A DNA stretch of 64,000 bases from Tritrichomonas musculus (taxonomy: Eukaryota; Parabasalia; Tritrichomonadida; Tritrichomonadidae), in the NCBI GenBank assembly GCA_039105265.1, contig JAPFFF010000002.1, forward strand, positions 4,960,001-5,024,000, given 5' to 3'. Under the pieces are notes generated by a model. The model was not told the origin of the DNA. It saw only the letters and a list, made by a program, of their open reading frames with translations, and searched no databases. Below are positions 47,820 to 55,887 of this stretch, piece by piece. The position numbers and the translations under genes were made by a program. The number at the start of each line of letters is the position of its first letter. The stretch's first letter is position 1.

Positions 47820-47835
47820 ACAGCAATTTTGCTGT
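47820..47835. terminator. hairpin at the end of the element C capsid gene
   Basis: ACAGCAATTTTGCTGT forms a seven-base stem and two-base loop just 3' of the capsid stop (47842, minus strand). It shares its core with 21835-21848 in B. A transcript-end role is inferred. Confidence 0.4.
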
Positions 47836-47841
47836 TCGCAT

Positions 47842-49860
47842 TTACTCATTAACTTGACTGCCAGCTGGTGTTTCATCATCAACATATTCTAATCCATTAA
47901 GTGAAAGTTTAAAGTATGTATCTCTTGTGAGCCATAATTGAGTTGGAGGTGGATGCACTGTACCTTCTTCGTTAACATTATAGTAAGTATCATTTTGACC
48001 TGTATATATTGGTTGACCATTTACTTGAACTTGAATATTTCCAAATCCACCATCCAAACCATCATAGCAATATCCTGCTGAAGCACGTTCTGTTTGAATA
48101 TTGAAAACAAAGCTAGAAGCATCACTTAAAGTATTTCTATAACGAACTCCATTTGCATCATTCTTTGGCATTGTCATACTATCTTCAAATTCTTTTGTGC
48201 ATTGTAATGTGATTCCATCAAGGTCTCCAGCAGTTAATTGATTTTCAAAGAATCTTGCACCAATTGTGCTAACATTTTCATCTGGGAAGTTCTTACCTCC
48301 AATATTGAGATAACAATTTTGATATACTGGATTCTCGAAAACAGTGAGGTCATTATGATGTTTTGGAAACATAATTGACATTGTAGTAACATTAATTAAT
48401 GGGATATTCAAAGTAGATTTGATACCATTTGCTGCAGGAGCAATTGGGAATGAATGGTAATCAACTTTTTGGGATGGTATTATAATTCCTTCACGTAATA
48501 TATTTTCAATACCTCTGCGAGTAGATTCACAGACACCATATCCTTGCATATTTGATTTACATAATGTGATTGTCATTCTGTTTACAGTTAATGTGGCTTT
48601 CTGTGATGAATATGTTTCATTGTGAAGTTGTGATTTAGCATCATGAATTGCTTGAAGAGTCTGTTTAGCAGAAACAATTGGTGTTTTAACAATTTGCCAA
48701 GCATAATATCTTCCATTTTTGTCAGAATGATTTAATGGTGGTAATGTTACAGCAGGATTATGAACACATATTTCTTCATCAGTTGCACCTGGTTGTAATC
48801 CAAATTCTTCAAATTCTTCCTTTGTGTAACTGAAATTGAATTCCAAATCTGTAAGAATATCAGTGTAACCAGTACTTCCATCATCATTATCCCATTGTTC
48901 ACCAATTCGATATTGAATCTTATACTTGATAGGTGTTGGGGTTGGTTCAGGAGATGGAGATGGTGATGGGTCAGGTGTTGGAGATGGGTCTGGAGATGGA
49001 GCACCAGGACCTGGAATTATAGCTTCATTACCAATTTGTGTAAATTGATGTTTCAAGTGACCGCGGGCCTTTATTTCTTTCAATCTTTCTAATTCTGCAG
49101 ATGAGATACTATCATTATCTTCTAGATAAGCTTTTGTTTCAGCAACAGTATAAGGGTCTATAGCGGCCCAAACTAATCCTGCGGGTGATACTTGGAAACG
49201 AATTGATAAATCACCTATGATACCATTAGGGAATAAATCGAATGCTTGTAATGCAAGTAAATCATCGAATGGTACGTTTAAATCAAATTCAACTTGGGAT
49301 TTACCATTAGATTTGAATGAATTGAGGTTAACATAAGCACCAGCAACAGTCTGTGAATAATTTGAAACGTTTTCCCAAAGTGAATGTACAAAACGCCTAC
49401 GTTTCTTCTCAGTCTCTGGTTTAACAGTGGAATACAAAAACCCTTCACGAATGCATTCATTTTGCTGATATCCAACGTTTACATTATTATGGAGAATCTC
49501 CAAACGGTCAAACAATTGATTGGAAGATTTGAGCCCGACAAATAATTTGTAGAAGTTATTTGGGTCATCAATTTGTTGTAATTTTGCTAAATCAGTATTG
49601 AGTTGTAAATCTAGTTTGATGTGAAAGGTGAGGAATCCTTTATCAACATCAGAAATGAAGTGGTCAGGATGTGTTAAACTGATTTGGGAATACTGTCCTT
49701 GATGAAATGGTGCGGGTTGGTCATGACAATCAACAGTTCTGAATGAAAATGAGCGTGTACCATCATTAGTGTTAATCATTTCACGCATCTTATTAAAAGT
49801 GTCAAGTACATTCCCAGCTTCGATTTTGTAATTATGTGCTCTTTCGTTGCGATACAACAT
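47842..49860 (-). CDS. Polinton major capsid protein of element C (672 aa)
   Basis: It starts MLYRNERAHNYKIEAGNV. It is nearly identical in plan to D's protein and close to B's in the N- and C-terminal halves (FSFRTVDCHDQPAPFHQGQY, LNIGGKNFPDENVSTIGARF). The middle carries a Pro/Ser/Asp linker (SPDPSPTPDPSPSPSPEP) followed by about 110 residues with YKIQYRIGEQWDNDDGSTGY, where B has a shorter unrelated-looking stretch. This is probably a surface-exposed tower domain. The capsid call rests on size and context. Confidence 0.8.
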   Translation of the reverse strand: MLYRNERAHNYKIEAGNVLDTFNKMREMINTNDGTRSFSFRTVDCHDQPAPFHQGQYSQISLTHPDHFISDVDKGFLTFHIKLDLQLNTDLAKLQQIDDPNNFYKLFVGLKSSNQLFDRLEILHNNVNVGYQQNECIREGFLYSTVKPETEKKRRRFVHSLWENVSNYSQTVAGAYVNLNSFKSNGKSQVEFDLNVPFDDLLALQAFDLFPNGIIGDLSIRFQVSPAGLVWAAIDPYTVAETKAYLEDNDSISSAELERLKEIKARGHLKHQFTQIGNEAIIPGPGAPSPDPSPTPDPSPSPSPEPTPTPIKYKIQYRIGEQWDNDDGSTGYTDILTDLEFNFSYTKEEFEEFGLQPGATDEEICVHNPAVTLPPLNHSDKNGRYYAWQIVKTPIVSAKQTLQAIHDAKSQLHNETYSSQKATLTVNRMTITLCKSNMQGYGVCESTRRGIENILREGIIIPSQKVDYHSFPIAPAANGIKSTLNIPLINVTTMSIMFPKHHNDLTVFENPVYQNCYLNIGGKNFPDENVSTIGARFFENQLTAGDLDGITLQCTKEFEDSMTMPKNDANGVRYRNTLSDASSFVFNIQTERASAGYCYDGLDGGFGNIQVQVNGQPIYTGQNDTYYNVNEEGTVHPPPTQLWLTRDTYFKLSLNGLEYVDDETPAGSQVNE

Positions 49861-49911
49861 TTATGATACAAAAAAAGTACTTATTACAGGACTTTTTTCA
49901 TTATAAAAACA

Positions 49912-50166
49912 ATGGGTATCGGAATCTTCAAGAAAATGAAAAATGCTTTTAAATCAGTTGGCAATACAATTAAGAATGTTGCAACTAAAGTCGGTAAAGC
50001 GCTTCCTAAAGTTGTTGAAATTGGTAAAAGAGTTACCAGTGCGGTAAAGCCTGTTTTAAGTGATATACCTCTTATTGGAGACACTATAAGAGCAATTGAC
50101 ACAGGGTTAAATGTTGTCGATAGAGGAATGAGAATTGGTAAGAGCTTGATAAATGAAGTAGAATAA
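49912..50166 (+). CDS. small amphipathic core / minor capsid-like protein (84 aa)
   Basis: MGIGIFKKMKNAFKSVG diverges from the capsid gene with 51 bases between starts. Basic amphipathic start, KALPKVVEIGKRV helix and DTGLNVVDRGMRIGKSL end match the B and D copies. By analogy with adenovirus pVI/pX-type proteins it may act in genome packing or membrane disruption. Confidence 0.6.
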   Translation: MGIGIFKKMKNAFKSVGNTIKNVATKVGKALPKVVEIGKRVTSAVKPVLSDIPLIGDTIRAIDTGLNVVDRGMRIGKSLINEVE

Positions 50167-50192
50167 AAACAAAAAAATTTTTTTGAAAATAA

Positions 50193-50660
50193 ATGGAATT
50201 GGAAGTAATTAACGAAATAACTGAAGAAACAAAAAACTTCAAATCCATCGAAGAATTTAATTTGTTCTACCAGAAGCACAAGGACGAGATGAATGGACGC
50301 ACCACACAGTACCTCAATAGAGTATATAAGATTATTACCCCCGATGGTGTTGAATATAGAATAACAAAAAAGAATTGTTCGAAAGAAGGAAATAAGAGAG
50401 TTGGGGGTGATATATTTCTAAAAAAAGTGTTTAAAAAGGAAGACCTAAAAGAGTTAGAACAAGATGTTATCAGAGCTGATATTGAAAGTGTAAAGGATGA
50501 GATTAAGCAGATGATATCGCGCATTCATGCGAATGAGCTTCTAGCGAATCGTATTGAGCTTCTAGCGAATCGTATTGAGCAATCAGAGAAAAAAATAATA
50601 GAACTAACATCAACTGTGAATCAGATAGCTAAATATATTAATACTATGAATAATATGTAG
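50193..50660 (+). CDS. conserved Polinton coiled-coil protein, family F3 (155 aa)
   Basis: It shares FKSIEEFNLFYQKHKDEM, TTQYLNRVYKIITP, YRITKKN and IFLKKV with B and D. The coiled coil contains a perfect 21-base tandem repeat near 50537-50580 (residues ELLANRI twice). It lies between the core-like gene and F4, as in the other copies. Confidence 0.7.
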   Translation: MELEVINEITEETKNFKSIEEFNLFYQKHKDEMNGRTTQYLNRVYKIITPDGVEYRITKKNCSKEGNKRVGGDIFLKKVFKKEDLKELEQDVIRADIESVKDEIKQMISRIHANELLANRIELLANRIEQSEKKIIELTSTVNQIAKYINTMNNM

Positions 50661-50661
50661 C

Positions 50662-50895
50662 TTAAATCTTACTATTAATTGGGACCACTGAATGGTTCAA
50701 AGAATATGTATGATAGTTGAGTTTTTTTGTAGTTATTGGAGGCTTTTCATGGTTTATAGTTCCCTTCAAATCTCTCTTCTTGATTATAGGTGCAGAATTG
50801 ATTCTGGTACGCTCTTTTTGCATTTCCAATTGAAGTCTGTCGTAGAAATTCATTCTTTTATCATCTCTTATCGTGCGTCTCTGTTGAAAAGACAT
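50662..50895 (-). CDS. small conserved Polinton protein, family F4 (77 aa)
   Basis: It runs from MSFQQRRTIRDDKRMNF to a SLNHSVVPINSKI end, matching 13856-14083. It is basic and has no known domain. It converges on the F3 gene with the stops one base apart and diverges from the F5 remnant. Confidence 0.65.
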   Translation of the reverse strand: MSFQQRRTIRDDKRMNFYDRLQLEMQKERTRINSAPIIKKRDLKGTINHEKPPITTKKLNYHTYSLNHSVVPINSKI

Positions 50896-50911
50896 TTTTG
50901 TATTGAAATAA

Positions 50912-51060
50912 ATGACTGAATTAAGTGATTATAAGAGGGAAATTCCTGAACTTAAAAGAATCAAACGAGCGCTAAAAGAGAAATGCTACGACTATAAACA
51001 GCATCTCAATAACGTAAAATCAGGTATGCTTGGCTAGTAGTAATGGTCTGTGCGACGTGA
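50912..51060 (+). pseudogene. remnant of F5 coiled-coil gene at the broken edge of element C
   Basis: It starts MTELSDYKREIPELKRIK like the intact F5 genes at 14118 and 54081 and keeps DNA similarity for about 150 bases before it fades. It marks the last recognisable part of element C. Confidence 0.7.
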
Positions 51061-51291
51061 CCACCTATTAACTACTGGAATACCTTGCCCAGCATACCTT
51101 GCAAGCCAACAAGCTCAGGTATAAAAAATCAGGTATGTTTACTTGTTATTGTTTTTAGTCGTGTTTTCATTACCAACCTATACATTTGAATAATTTTCTG
51201 GAACCCTTTATCAACTCATTATGTTTTGATACGCTAGATAGATTTGCAAAATTAATTTTATTTTTATTTTTCATTTTATACAGTACTAAAC
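51061..51291. other. junction between elements C and D, no gene
   Basis: No coding frame and no AGTAGT-type terminus that fits a Polinton end was found here. A short segment at about 51079-51101 is an inverted near-copy of the F5 sequence around 51022-51045, and AAATCAGGTATG recurs as a direct repeat at about 51018 and 51127. The last 40 bases are T-rich leader for the 51292 gene. It looks like a rearranged junction. Confidence 0.5.
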
Positions 51292-51984
51292 ATGACCACA
51301 CAAACTACTATTAGCACCATTATTTCTTCAAATCAACAAATAGATGGTAATTACACAGATGAACAAATTAATGAATATTTTCAAGAGCACAATTGTACTA
51401 TACTACGATTTCCTAAGAACGGCTATTCAGAAAATACTTTAACATTCTATCGTAATGACGACCCTAGTAGAATAATGTACACAACACTAGGAAGATTTGT
51501 AAGAAATCCAAATAAATTATACCCAAAAGACTATGGTTATATGCGCAAAAATAACATAATACTAACAGAGACAAAAGAACAAAGATTAGAAAAACAAAGA
51601 CAAGCATATGAAAACGAATTACAAGAATCTATGAAACAAGAAGCTTGTATACTGACTTCCAAATATGAAGGTTCTGGTAAACATGTACATTATACATATA
51701 ACAATTTTGATTACAGAGTAACACCAGCAAATTGGAAAGCAGGAGCAAGACCACATAAAGCAAAATGCATAAGATACACTCACGAACATATAGCACAGTT
51801 GTTTGCACAAGAAGGTTGTAAACTATTATCTCAATACCAGAATCAAAAATCAAAACTCACTTATGAATATAAAGGACGAACCTTCCAAGTTGTTTATAAT
51901 GATTGGAAATTCTATCATAGTCGTCCACATTTAGGACAAGTTCATACTTACTTCACAGAGGAACTTGATAGAGAATTTAATTAA
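51292..51984 (+). CDS. probable DNA-binding repeat protein (230 aa), cargo of element D
   Basis: It has three related units of roughly 50-60 residues: one near residues 20-85 (YTDEQINEYFQEHNCTIL...), a central one (EACILTSKYEGSGKHVHYTY...W) and one near 165-225 (EHIAQLFAQEGCKLLSQYQN...W). Each has a helix, a (G)C-x-(I/L)L segment, a Y/K-rich strand pair and a conserved W. This resembles the DNA-binding repeats attached to homing endonucleases and large-virus proteins, but no nuclease domain was seen. The upstream leader is very T-rich. It is found only in D. Confidence 0.55.
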   Translation: MTTQTTISTIISSNQQIDGNYTDEQINEYFQEHNCTILRFPKNGYSENTLTFYRNDDPSRIMYTTLGRFVRNPNKLYPKDYGYMRKNNIILTETKEQRLEKQRQAYENELQESMKQEACILTSKYEGSGKHVHYTYNNFDYRVTPANWKAGARPHKAKCIRYTHEHIAQLFAQEGCKLLSQYQNQKSKLTYEYKGRTFQVVYNDWKFYHSRPHLGQVHTYFTEELDREFN

Positions 51985-52022
51985 AAAAGCGATTATTATT
52001 TTTTATTCACATTTCACAAAAC

Positions 52023-52472
52023 ATGAAAGCACCAAAGGTCTATGATTATATAAACACCCTCATTTCTGTATTACCGGAGCCAGAAAAATATCGTAATTGT
52101 GATTTCTCAATACTATGTGAAAAGTTTCCTCTAATGATGAATACAAACAGTTTTCGTGCAAAAGTATTGTACATAAGTCTTAAGAACAATATTAGTGAAA
52201 CTATGACGATTTATCCTGATAAGATCACAGAAATAGGATTAGAGAACATAACAATTACCACAAACTTACGAAGAAGGCTTTCGATGAAGACACAAGAATT
52301 CTTCATAAATGGTAATACAGAACCACAAGAATACAAAGGAAATGATTATTATAATTACAGTTTAGAGAGAACAAGTATGTCTACAAGAAACAAAATTAAA
52401 GAACTAAGACAAAAATATAATGTACCTGAACCAGAATTATTTGTAGGAAAGCATCAAGATTTAATTATATAA
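52023..52472 (+). CDS. conserved Polinton protein, family F1 (149 aa)
   Basis: MKAPKVYDYINTLIS, CDFSILCEKFP, MTIYPDKITEI, NLRRRLSMK, EFFINGNTEPQEYKG and PEPELFVGKHQDLII match the B and C copies. Its stop overlaps the ATPase stop by eight bases, the same convergent arrangement as in B. The function is unknown. Confidence 0.75.
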   Translation: MKAPKVYDYINTLISVLPEPEKYRNCDFSILCEKFPLMMNTNSFRAKVLYISLKNNISETMTIYPDKITEIGLENITITTNLRRRLSMKTQEFFINGNTEPQEYKGNDYYNYSLERTSMSTRNKIKELRQKYNVPEPELFVGKHQDLII

Positions 52473-53322
52473 AGCTAATATTACTTGTACGAACATTGAT
52501 CATAATAAAGTCATGATTCCTCATCTTCATGTAATAATGCCATAATTCTTCAAATTCAACTGGCATTGGAACTTGTTGATAAATATATTGCATCTTTTGG
52601 CGAGAGAACCCAGAGAAGATGAAGAAAGTTGTTGCATTATTTTTGTAGTCAGTTGGTATTGACTTGAAGAATTGTACATTTATGTAAACTATTGAATGTT
52701 TATGACGAAGTTGTGTAATGTAGTTGGTAAAATATGATGATTTCAATAACTTACTCCTAACAAAGTCTTCGCAAAGAATGATAGTGTTCAATGGCTGATT
52801 TGGTTTACCGAGTTTGTTAATACGCAGAAACTCAAACATTTGTTGAAGTTTGTCATTATCTATTGTTATTCGTGGAGCTGTACTATACCGATCATACAAT
52901 TCTTTCCACAAATCAAGTTCTTTCAAATATTTTTCAGCATTAGCATCAGAAACAACATGAATAGGTAATTGAATCAATTCTTGCTGTGCTTCAAAAGTAG
53001 AGTCATTAATACTACCATTCTTGCTGATATAAACTATTAAATGAAAGCTGTTTTCTTTAGGTAAACGAGATATTTGAATGATGTCACGTAGCATTACATG
53101 TGTCTTTCCTTTACCTTGAGGACCAACCAGAATATTGAGAGAATTATACCATGAATAGATATCAACAGCAATTGGCCGTATTGATTCAGACATTATTTTT
53201 CCTTCATTACGTTTATATGCAGCAGACATAGCAGCATCAATATTAAAAGGCTGTGGCATCATTATTACATCATCTTCATAATCACTAGAATCAGAATGAT
53301 AATAGAATTGTGTTGGTTTCAT
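52465..53322 (-). CDS. Polinton packaging ATPase of element D (285 aa)
   Basis: A Walker A loop (GPQGKGKT) follows NILV, a Walker B-like strand (TIILCEDFV) lies about 110 residues later, and YITQLRHKHSIVYINVQFF is shared almost exactly with B. The N terminus is shorter than in B. It would translocate DNA into capsids. The small membrane-protein frame lies directly upstream. Confidence 0.85.
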   Translation of the reverse strand: MKPTQFYYHSDSSDYEDDVIMMPQPFNIDAAMSAAYKRNEGKIMSESIRPIAVDIYSWYNSLNILVGPQGKGKTHVMLRDIIQISRLPKENSFHLIVYISKNGSINDSTFEAQQELIQLPIHVVSDANAEKYLKELDLWKELYDRYSTAPRITIDNDKLQQMFEFLRINKLGKPNQPLNTIILCEDFVRSKLLKSSYFTNYITQLRHKHSIVYINVQFFKSIPTDYKNNATTFFIFSGFSRQKMQYIYQQVPMPVEFEELWHYYMKMRNHDFIMINVRTSNISFI

Positions 53323-53347
53323 TTCATTCTCATCAGAATTGTATTAC

Positions 53348-53467
53348 TTATGAGTATATTCTTGCTCTCATTTCTTCAGTGAGCTTTGGTTCATATTCAT
53401 AAGTAAATCCAATAATTATTACACTTAGTTCAACAACAATAACACCTAATAGTAACTCAATTATCAT
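53348..53467 (-). CDS. small conserved membrane protein, 39 aa (family F11)
   Basis: The frame between ATPase and F2 encodes MIIELLLGVIVVELSVIIIG followed by a tail ending PKLTEEMRARIYS. Hydrophobic helix, charged tail and gene position match the 49-aa frame in B (10364-10513). A virion or host-membrane role is inference. Confidence 0.7.
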   Translation of the reverse strand: MIIELLLGVIVVELSVIIIGFTYEYEPKLTEEMRARIYS

Positions 53468-53503
53468 TTTAGTGCAGTGAAAACAAAAATATAGATCTGC
53501 TTT

Positions 53504-54061
53504 TTAGATACACATTTTAGTTGAAATTCCGTATCTTACTAACTGACTATAAATATCATTAAAACATATTTTTAAATCTAATGCTTTATCATCTTTGGTA
53601 ACTAATATTCGTTGTATTTTCATGTACTTTGTATTTGATAAGCAGCCTGTACAACCTTCTTCTTCATCTATGACCAGCTCGACTTTGTCAGCTCTTGTTA
53701 AGATTTTTATTAGTTCCATCAGTGAATTACTATGACAAACAAGATAGTTGTTAACTTTAAGGGGATTAAGTTCATAAATGTTTAACAATGTTTCAAGGAA
53801 TTTGTTTTTGATTTCCATGTTCTCAAGTTCGTTTGTAAGAAGACTTATTTGTGGTTGTAATGGAGATTGAACACTCTCCCCAACTGGAGTAAAATTTATG
53901 TTTCTTTCTTGAGGTTGTACACTTGCGTAAGTCTGTAAAGGAGGAACATTAGGGTACTGTGGTGGTTTTATTTTTATATTCACATTAGTGTTTTGTTCTT
54001 GTTTACAACTACTATCGTTTTCACTTGATAAGATTCTTGCTCTATGCAATACGTTTGACAT
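53504..54061 (-). CDS. conserved Polinton protein, family F2 (185 aa)
   Basis: The ATG at 54061 (MSNVLHRARILSSEND) matches the B start. A Pro/Gln-rich first half and a folded second half with KNKFLETLLNIYE, NNYLVCHSNSLMELIKIL, RADKVELVI and a GCTGC pair are shared with B. The function is unknown; the two invariant cysteines could bind metal or form a disulphide. Confidence 0.7.
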   Translation of the reverse strand: MSNVLHRARILSSENDSSCKQEQNTNVNIKIKPPQYPNVPPLQTYASVQPQERNINFTPVGESVQSPLQPQISLLTNELENMEIKNKFLETLLNIYELNPLKVNNYLVCHSNSLMELIKILTRADKVELVIDEEEGCTGCLSNTKYMKIQRILVTKDDKALDLKICFNDIYSQLVRYGISTKMCI

Positions 54062-54080
54062 TTCAATGTGATTAAAACAT

Positions 54081-54314
54081 CTATTGTTCATTATTGGTTA
54101 GTTCTCTTAGTTCAGTTTCAAGTTTGGCTACTTTTTCTTTCAATGAATTGATGTCTTCTATAAGGCTTTCTCTAATGGCTAATCCATTTGAACCCAACAT
54201 TCCTGTTTTTACATTATTAAGATGCTGCTTGGTTTCATATACTCTTTCTTTCAATGATCGCTTTATTTGCTTCAAAGTAGGAATCTCCTTCTTATATTCG
54301 TTCAAATCTGTCAT
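54081..54314 (-). CDS. small coiled-coil protein, family F5 (77 aa)
   Basis: MTDLNEYKKEIPTLKQIKR, MLGSNGLAIRESLIEDIN and LKEKVAKLETELREL match the B copy almost residue for residue. It diverges from the F4 gene with 15 bases between starts. Confidence 0.65.
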   Translation of the reverse strand: MTDLNEYKKEIPTLKQIKRSLKERVYETKQHLNNVKTGMLGSNGLAIRESLIEDINSLKEKVAKLETELRELTNNEQ

Positions 54315-54329
54315 TTACTTACTATTAAA

Positions 54330-54563
54330 ATGAGTAATTATGAACAAAGGAGAACCTTACATGATGACAAACATCAAAATCATTTTGACAAACAGAGACT
54401 CAAACAACAAAAAGAAAGGACAAGAATTAATTCACAGCCAACGGTTAAGAAGTATGAGGAGAAAGGTAATATTAATCATGAACCACCAGCAAAAACAACA
54501 AAGCCACTGAATTATCATTTGCTTACACTAAACCATTCAACAATTTCGATGAACAATTTCTAA
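54330..54563 (+). CDS. small conserved Polinton protein, family F4 (77 aa)
   Basis: MSNYEQRRTLHDDKHQNHF, KERTRIN, KKYEEKGNINHEPP and a LNYHLLTLNHS end match the B and C copies. It is basic, with no known domain. The HNH gene follows 30 bases downstream. Confidence 0.65.
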   Translation: MSNYEQRRTLHDDKHQNHFDKQRLKQQKERTRINSQPTVKKYEEKGNINHEPPAKTTKPLNYHLLTLNHSTISMNNF

Positions 54564-54593
54564 TTTTTTATTTAATATTTACACAAAATACAA

Positions 54594-55196
54594 ATGACAG
54601 AAATATCAGAATTTGTTACACTTGTCAATCATGAGGACTATGAAATATTGACAACATATCCACATACCATTAGAAGGAAAGACAATCATCATGTATGTAG
54701 TGAAACATTAAGAAAAAGTGATGGTTATTTAATAGTTACTCTTAATAGAAAAACATTTCTAAAGCACCGGTTAGTTGCTTCACAATTCATTGATAATCCA
54801 AACAACTTATCTTTTGTTGATCATATCAATCATGATAGAACTGATAATAGAATAGAGAACATTAGGTGGGTATCAAATTCTACTAACAATTTCAATAAAT
54901 CATCTAATAAAGGAATCCAATACGAATTTGTTGATGATATACCAGATGAAGCAATAAAGGTATTGTTTTATAACACTCGTACAGAGCGTCATGAATTTGA
55001 AGAAAACAAATATTATTACTATCATAATGAGAATGATGAAGAGGTATTTTATAGCAAAATGACTGATACACTTTATAGAATTATGCATATCAATACTACT
55101 AAGAAGAATACGCGATTCATCGCAATGAGAGACAGTAATAATAAACAAGTTAGTGTATGCATCAATCGTTTCAAGCACCAGCATTCTCTTGACTAA
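54594..55196 (+). CDS. HNH homing-endonuclease-like protein (200 aa), cargo of element D
   Basis: The N-terminal half is a classic NUMOD4/HNH_3 layout: HEDYEI..YPHTIRR, DGYLIVTLN, HRLVASQFI, NPNNLSFVDHINHDRTDN and RIENIRWVSNSTNN. The conserved His/Asn residues of the HNH fold are present (VDHINHDRTDNR). The C-terminal half has no recognised domain. It is inserted between F4 and F3, a boundary that is closed in B and C, so it is a separately mobile gene. It is expected to nick or cleave DNA. Confidence 0.85.
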   Translation: MTEISEFVTLVNHEDYEILTTYPHTIRRKDNHHVCSETLRKSDGYLIVTLNRKTFLKHRLVASQFIDNPNNLSFVDHINHDRTDNRIENIRWVSNSTNNFNKSSNKGIQYEFVDDIPDEAIKVLFYNTRTERHEFEENKYYYYHNENDEEVFYSKMTDTLYRIMHINTTKKNTRFIAMRDSNNKQVSVCINRFKHQHSLD

Positions 55197-55205
55197 AAAA
55201 CCTCA

Positions 55206-55586
55206 TTAATATTTTTGTAGTTCATTAATTACTTTAACAACAGCATTTACAGCATTCTTTATTTCCTCTATCTTTGCTTTCATACTTGCAATATCAGCTT
55301 TGACAGACTCGATAGCGATTTCCCATAAAGGTTGTTCATCGTCTTTCTGAACAGTTACTTTCTTCAAACACACTTCACCACCTTTAATTTTACCGTCAAC
55401 TTTGTTACAATTTTTCTTAGTGATTCTATAGACACTTCCATCAGGTACTTCAATCTTGTAAAGCTTATTCAAGAGTTGTGTAGTTTGTTTCTCCATTTCT
55501 TCTTTGTGATCACGATAGTAAGCATCGAACTCAATAATAGATTTAAAAGATTTTGTTTCTTCTTGTACTTCATTAATTACTTTCAT
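55206..55586 (-). CDS. conserved Polinton coiled-coil protein, family F3 (126 aa)
   Basis: FKSIIEFDAYYRDHKEEM, TTQLLNKLYKIEVP, YRITKKN and VCLKKV are shared with B and C; the coiled coil is shorter. It lies next to the core-like gene on the same strand. Confidence 0.7.
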   Translation of the reverse strand: MKVINEVQEETKSFKSIIEFDAYYRDHKEEMEKQTTQLLNKLYKIEVPDGSVYRITKKNCNKVDGKIKGGEVCLKKVTVQKDDEQPLWEIAIESVKADIASMKAKIEEIKNAVNAVVKVINELQKY

Positions 55587-55622
55587 TGCCTTTTAATCCT
55601 CACCAAAAATAGTTATAAGCCT

Positions 55623-55844
55623 TTATTTTACTTCATCTATGATTGACTTACCGATATTAAGCCCTTTGTCAATGGTATTTACAAATCCATTCACTCCTGG
55701 TATATACTCTAAAGCGGGCTTAACTTTGTCAAAAATCTCCTTTACTTTAGGAAGAGCTTTTATAGCCTTTACTGCTAAACCTTTTATTTTTCCACCAACA
55801 CTCTTCACTGCATTTTTCAGTTTCTTCCAAATTCCTGCTGCCAT
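55623..55844 (-). CDS. small amphipathic core / minor capsid-like protein (73 aa)
   Basis: MAAGIWKKLKNAVKSVGGK, KALPKVKEIFDKV and NTIDKGLNIGKSI align with the B and C copies. It diverges from the capsid gene with 43 bases between starts. The core/minor capsid role is by analogy only. Confidence 0.6.
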   Translation of the reverse strand: MAAGIWKKLKNAVKSVGGKIKGLAVKAIKALPKVKEIFDKVKPALEYIPGVNGFVNTIDKGLNIGKSIIDEVK

Positions 55845-55887
55845 GTGTTTTCTTCTTCAGTAAATAATTTGTTTTATTAACTGTTAA

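Larger units (their letters stand above)
36188..51060. mobile_element. element C: Maverick/Polinton, broken, left end present
   Basis: The left terminus AGTAGTATATGTATG with a GGGGGTCAGATA block close behind resembles B's terminus. Parts: F1, F10, fibre, F8, a variable slot protein, F6, integrase, a 339-aa unknown, a KilA-N protein, capsid, core-like protein, F3, F4 and an F5 remnant. No PolB, packaging ATPase, F2 or F11 gene is visible. Read in reverse its order matches element D. It lacks a recognisable right terminus; the given end is where homology fades. It is broken, with at least two large losses, while most remaining frames are open, suggesting moderate age. Confidence 0.8.

Noticed and set aside
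51037-51042. AGTAGT as a possible left terminus of element D
   Set aside because: The bases around it align with the F5 gene sequence of B and D, so the match to a terminus is coincidental.
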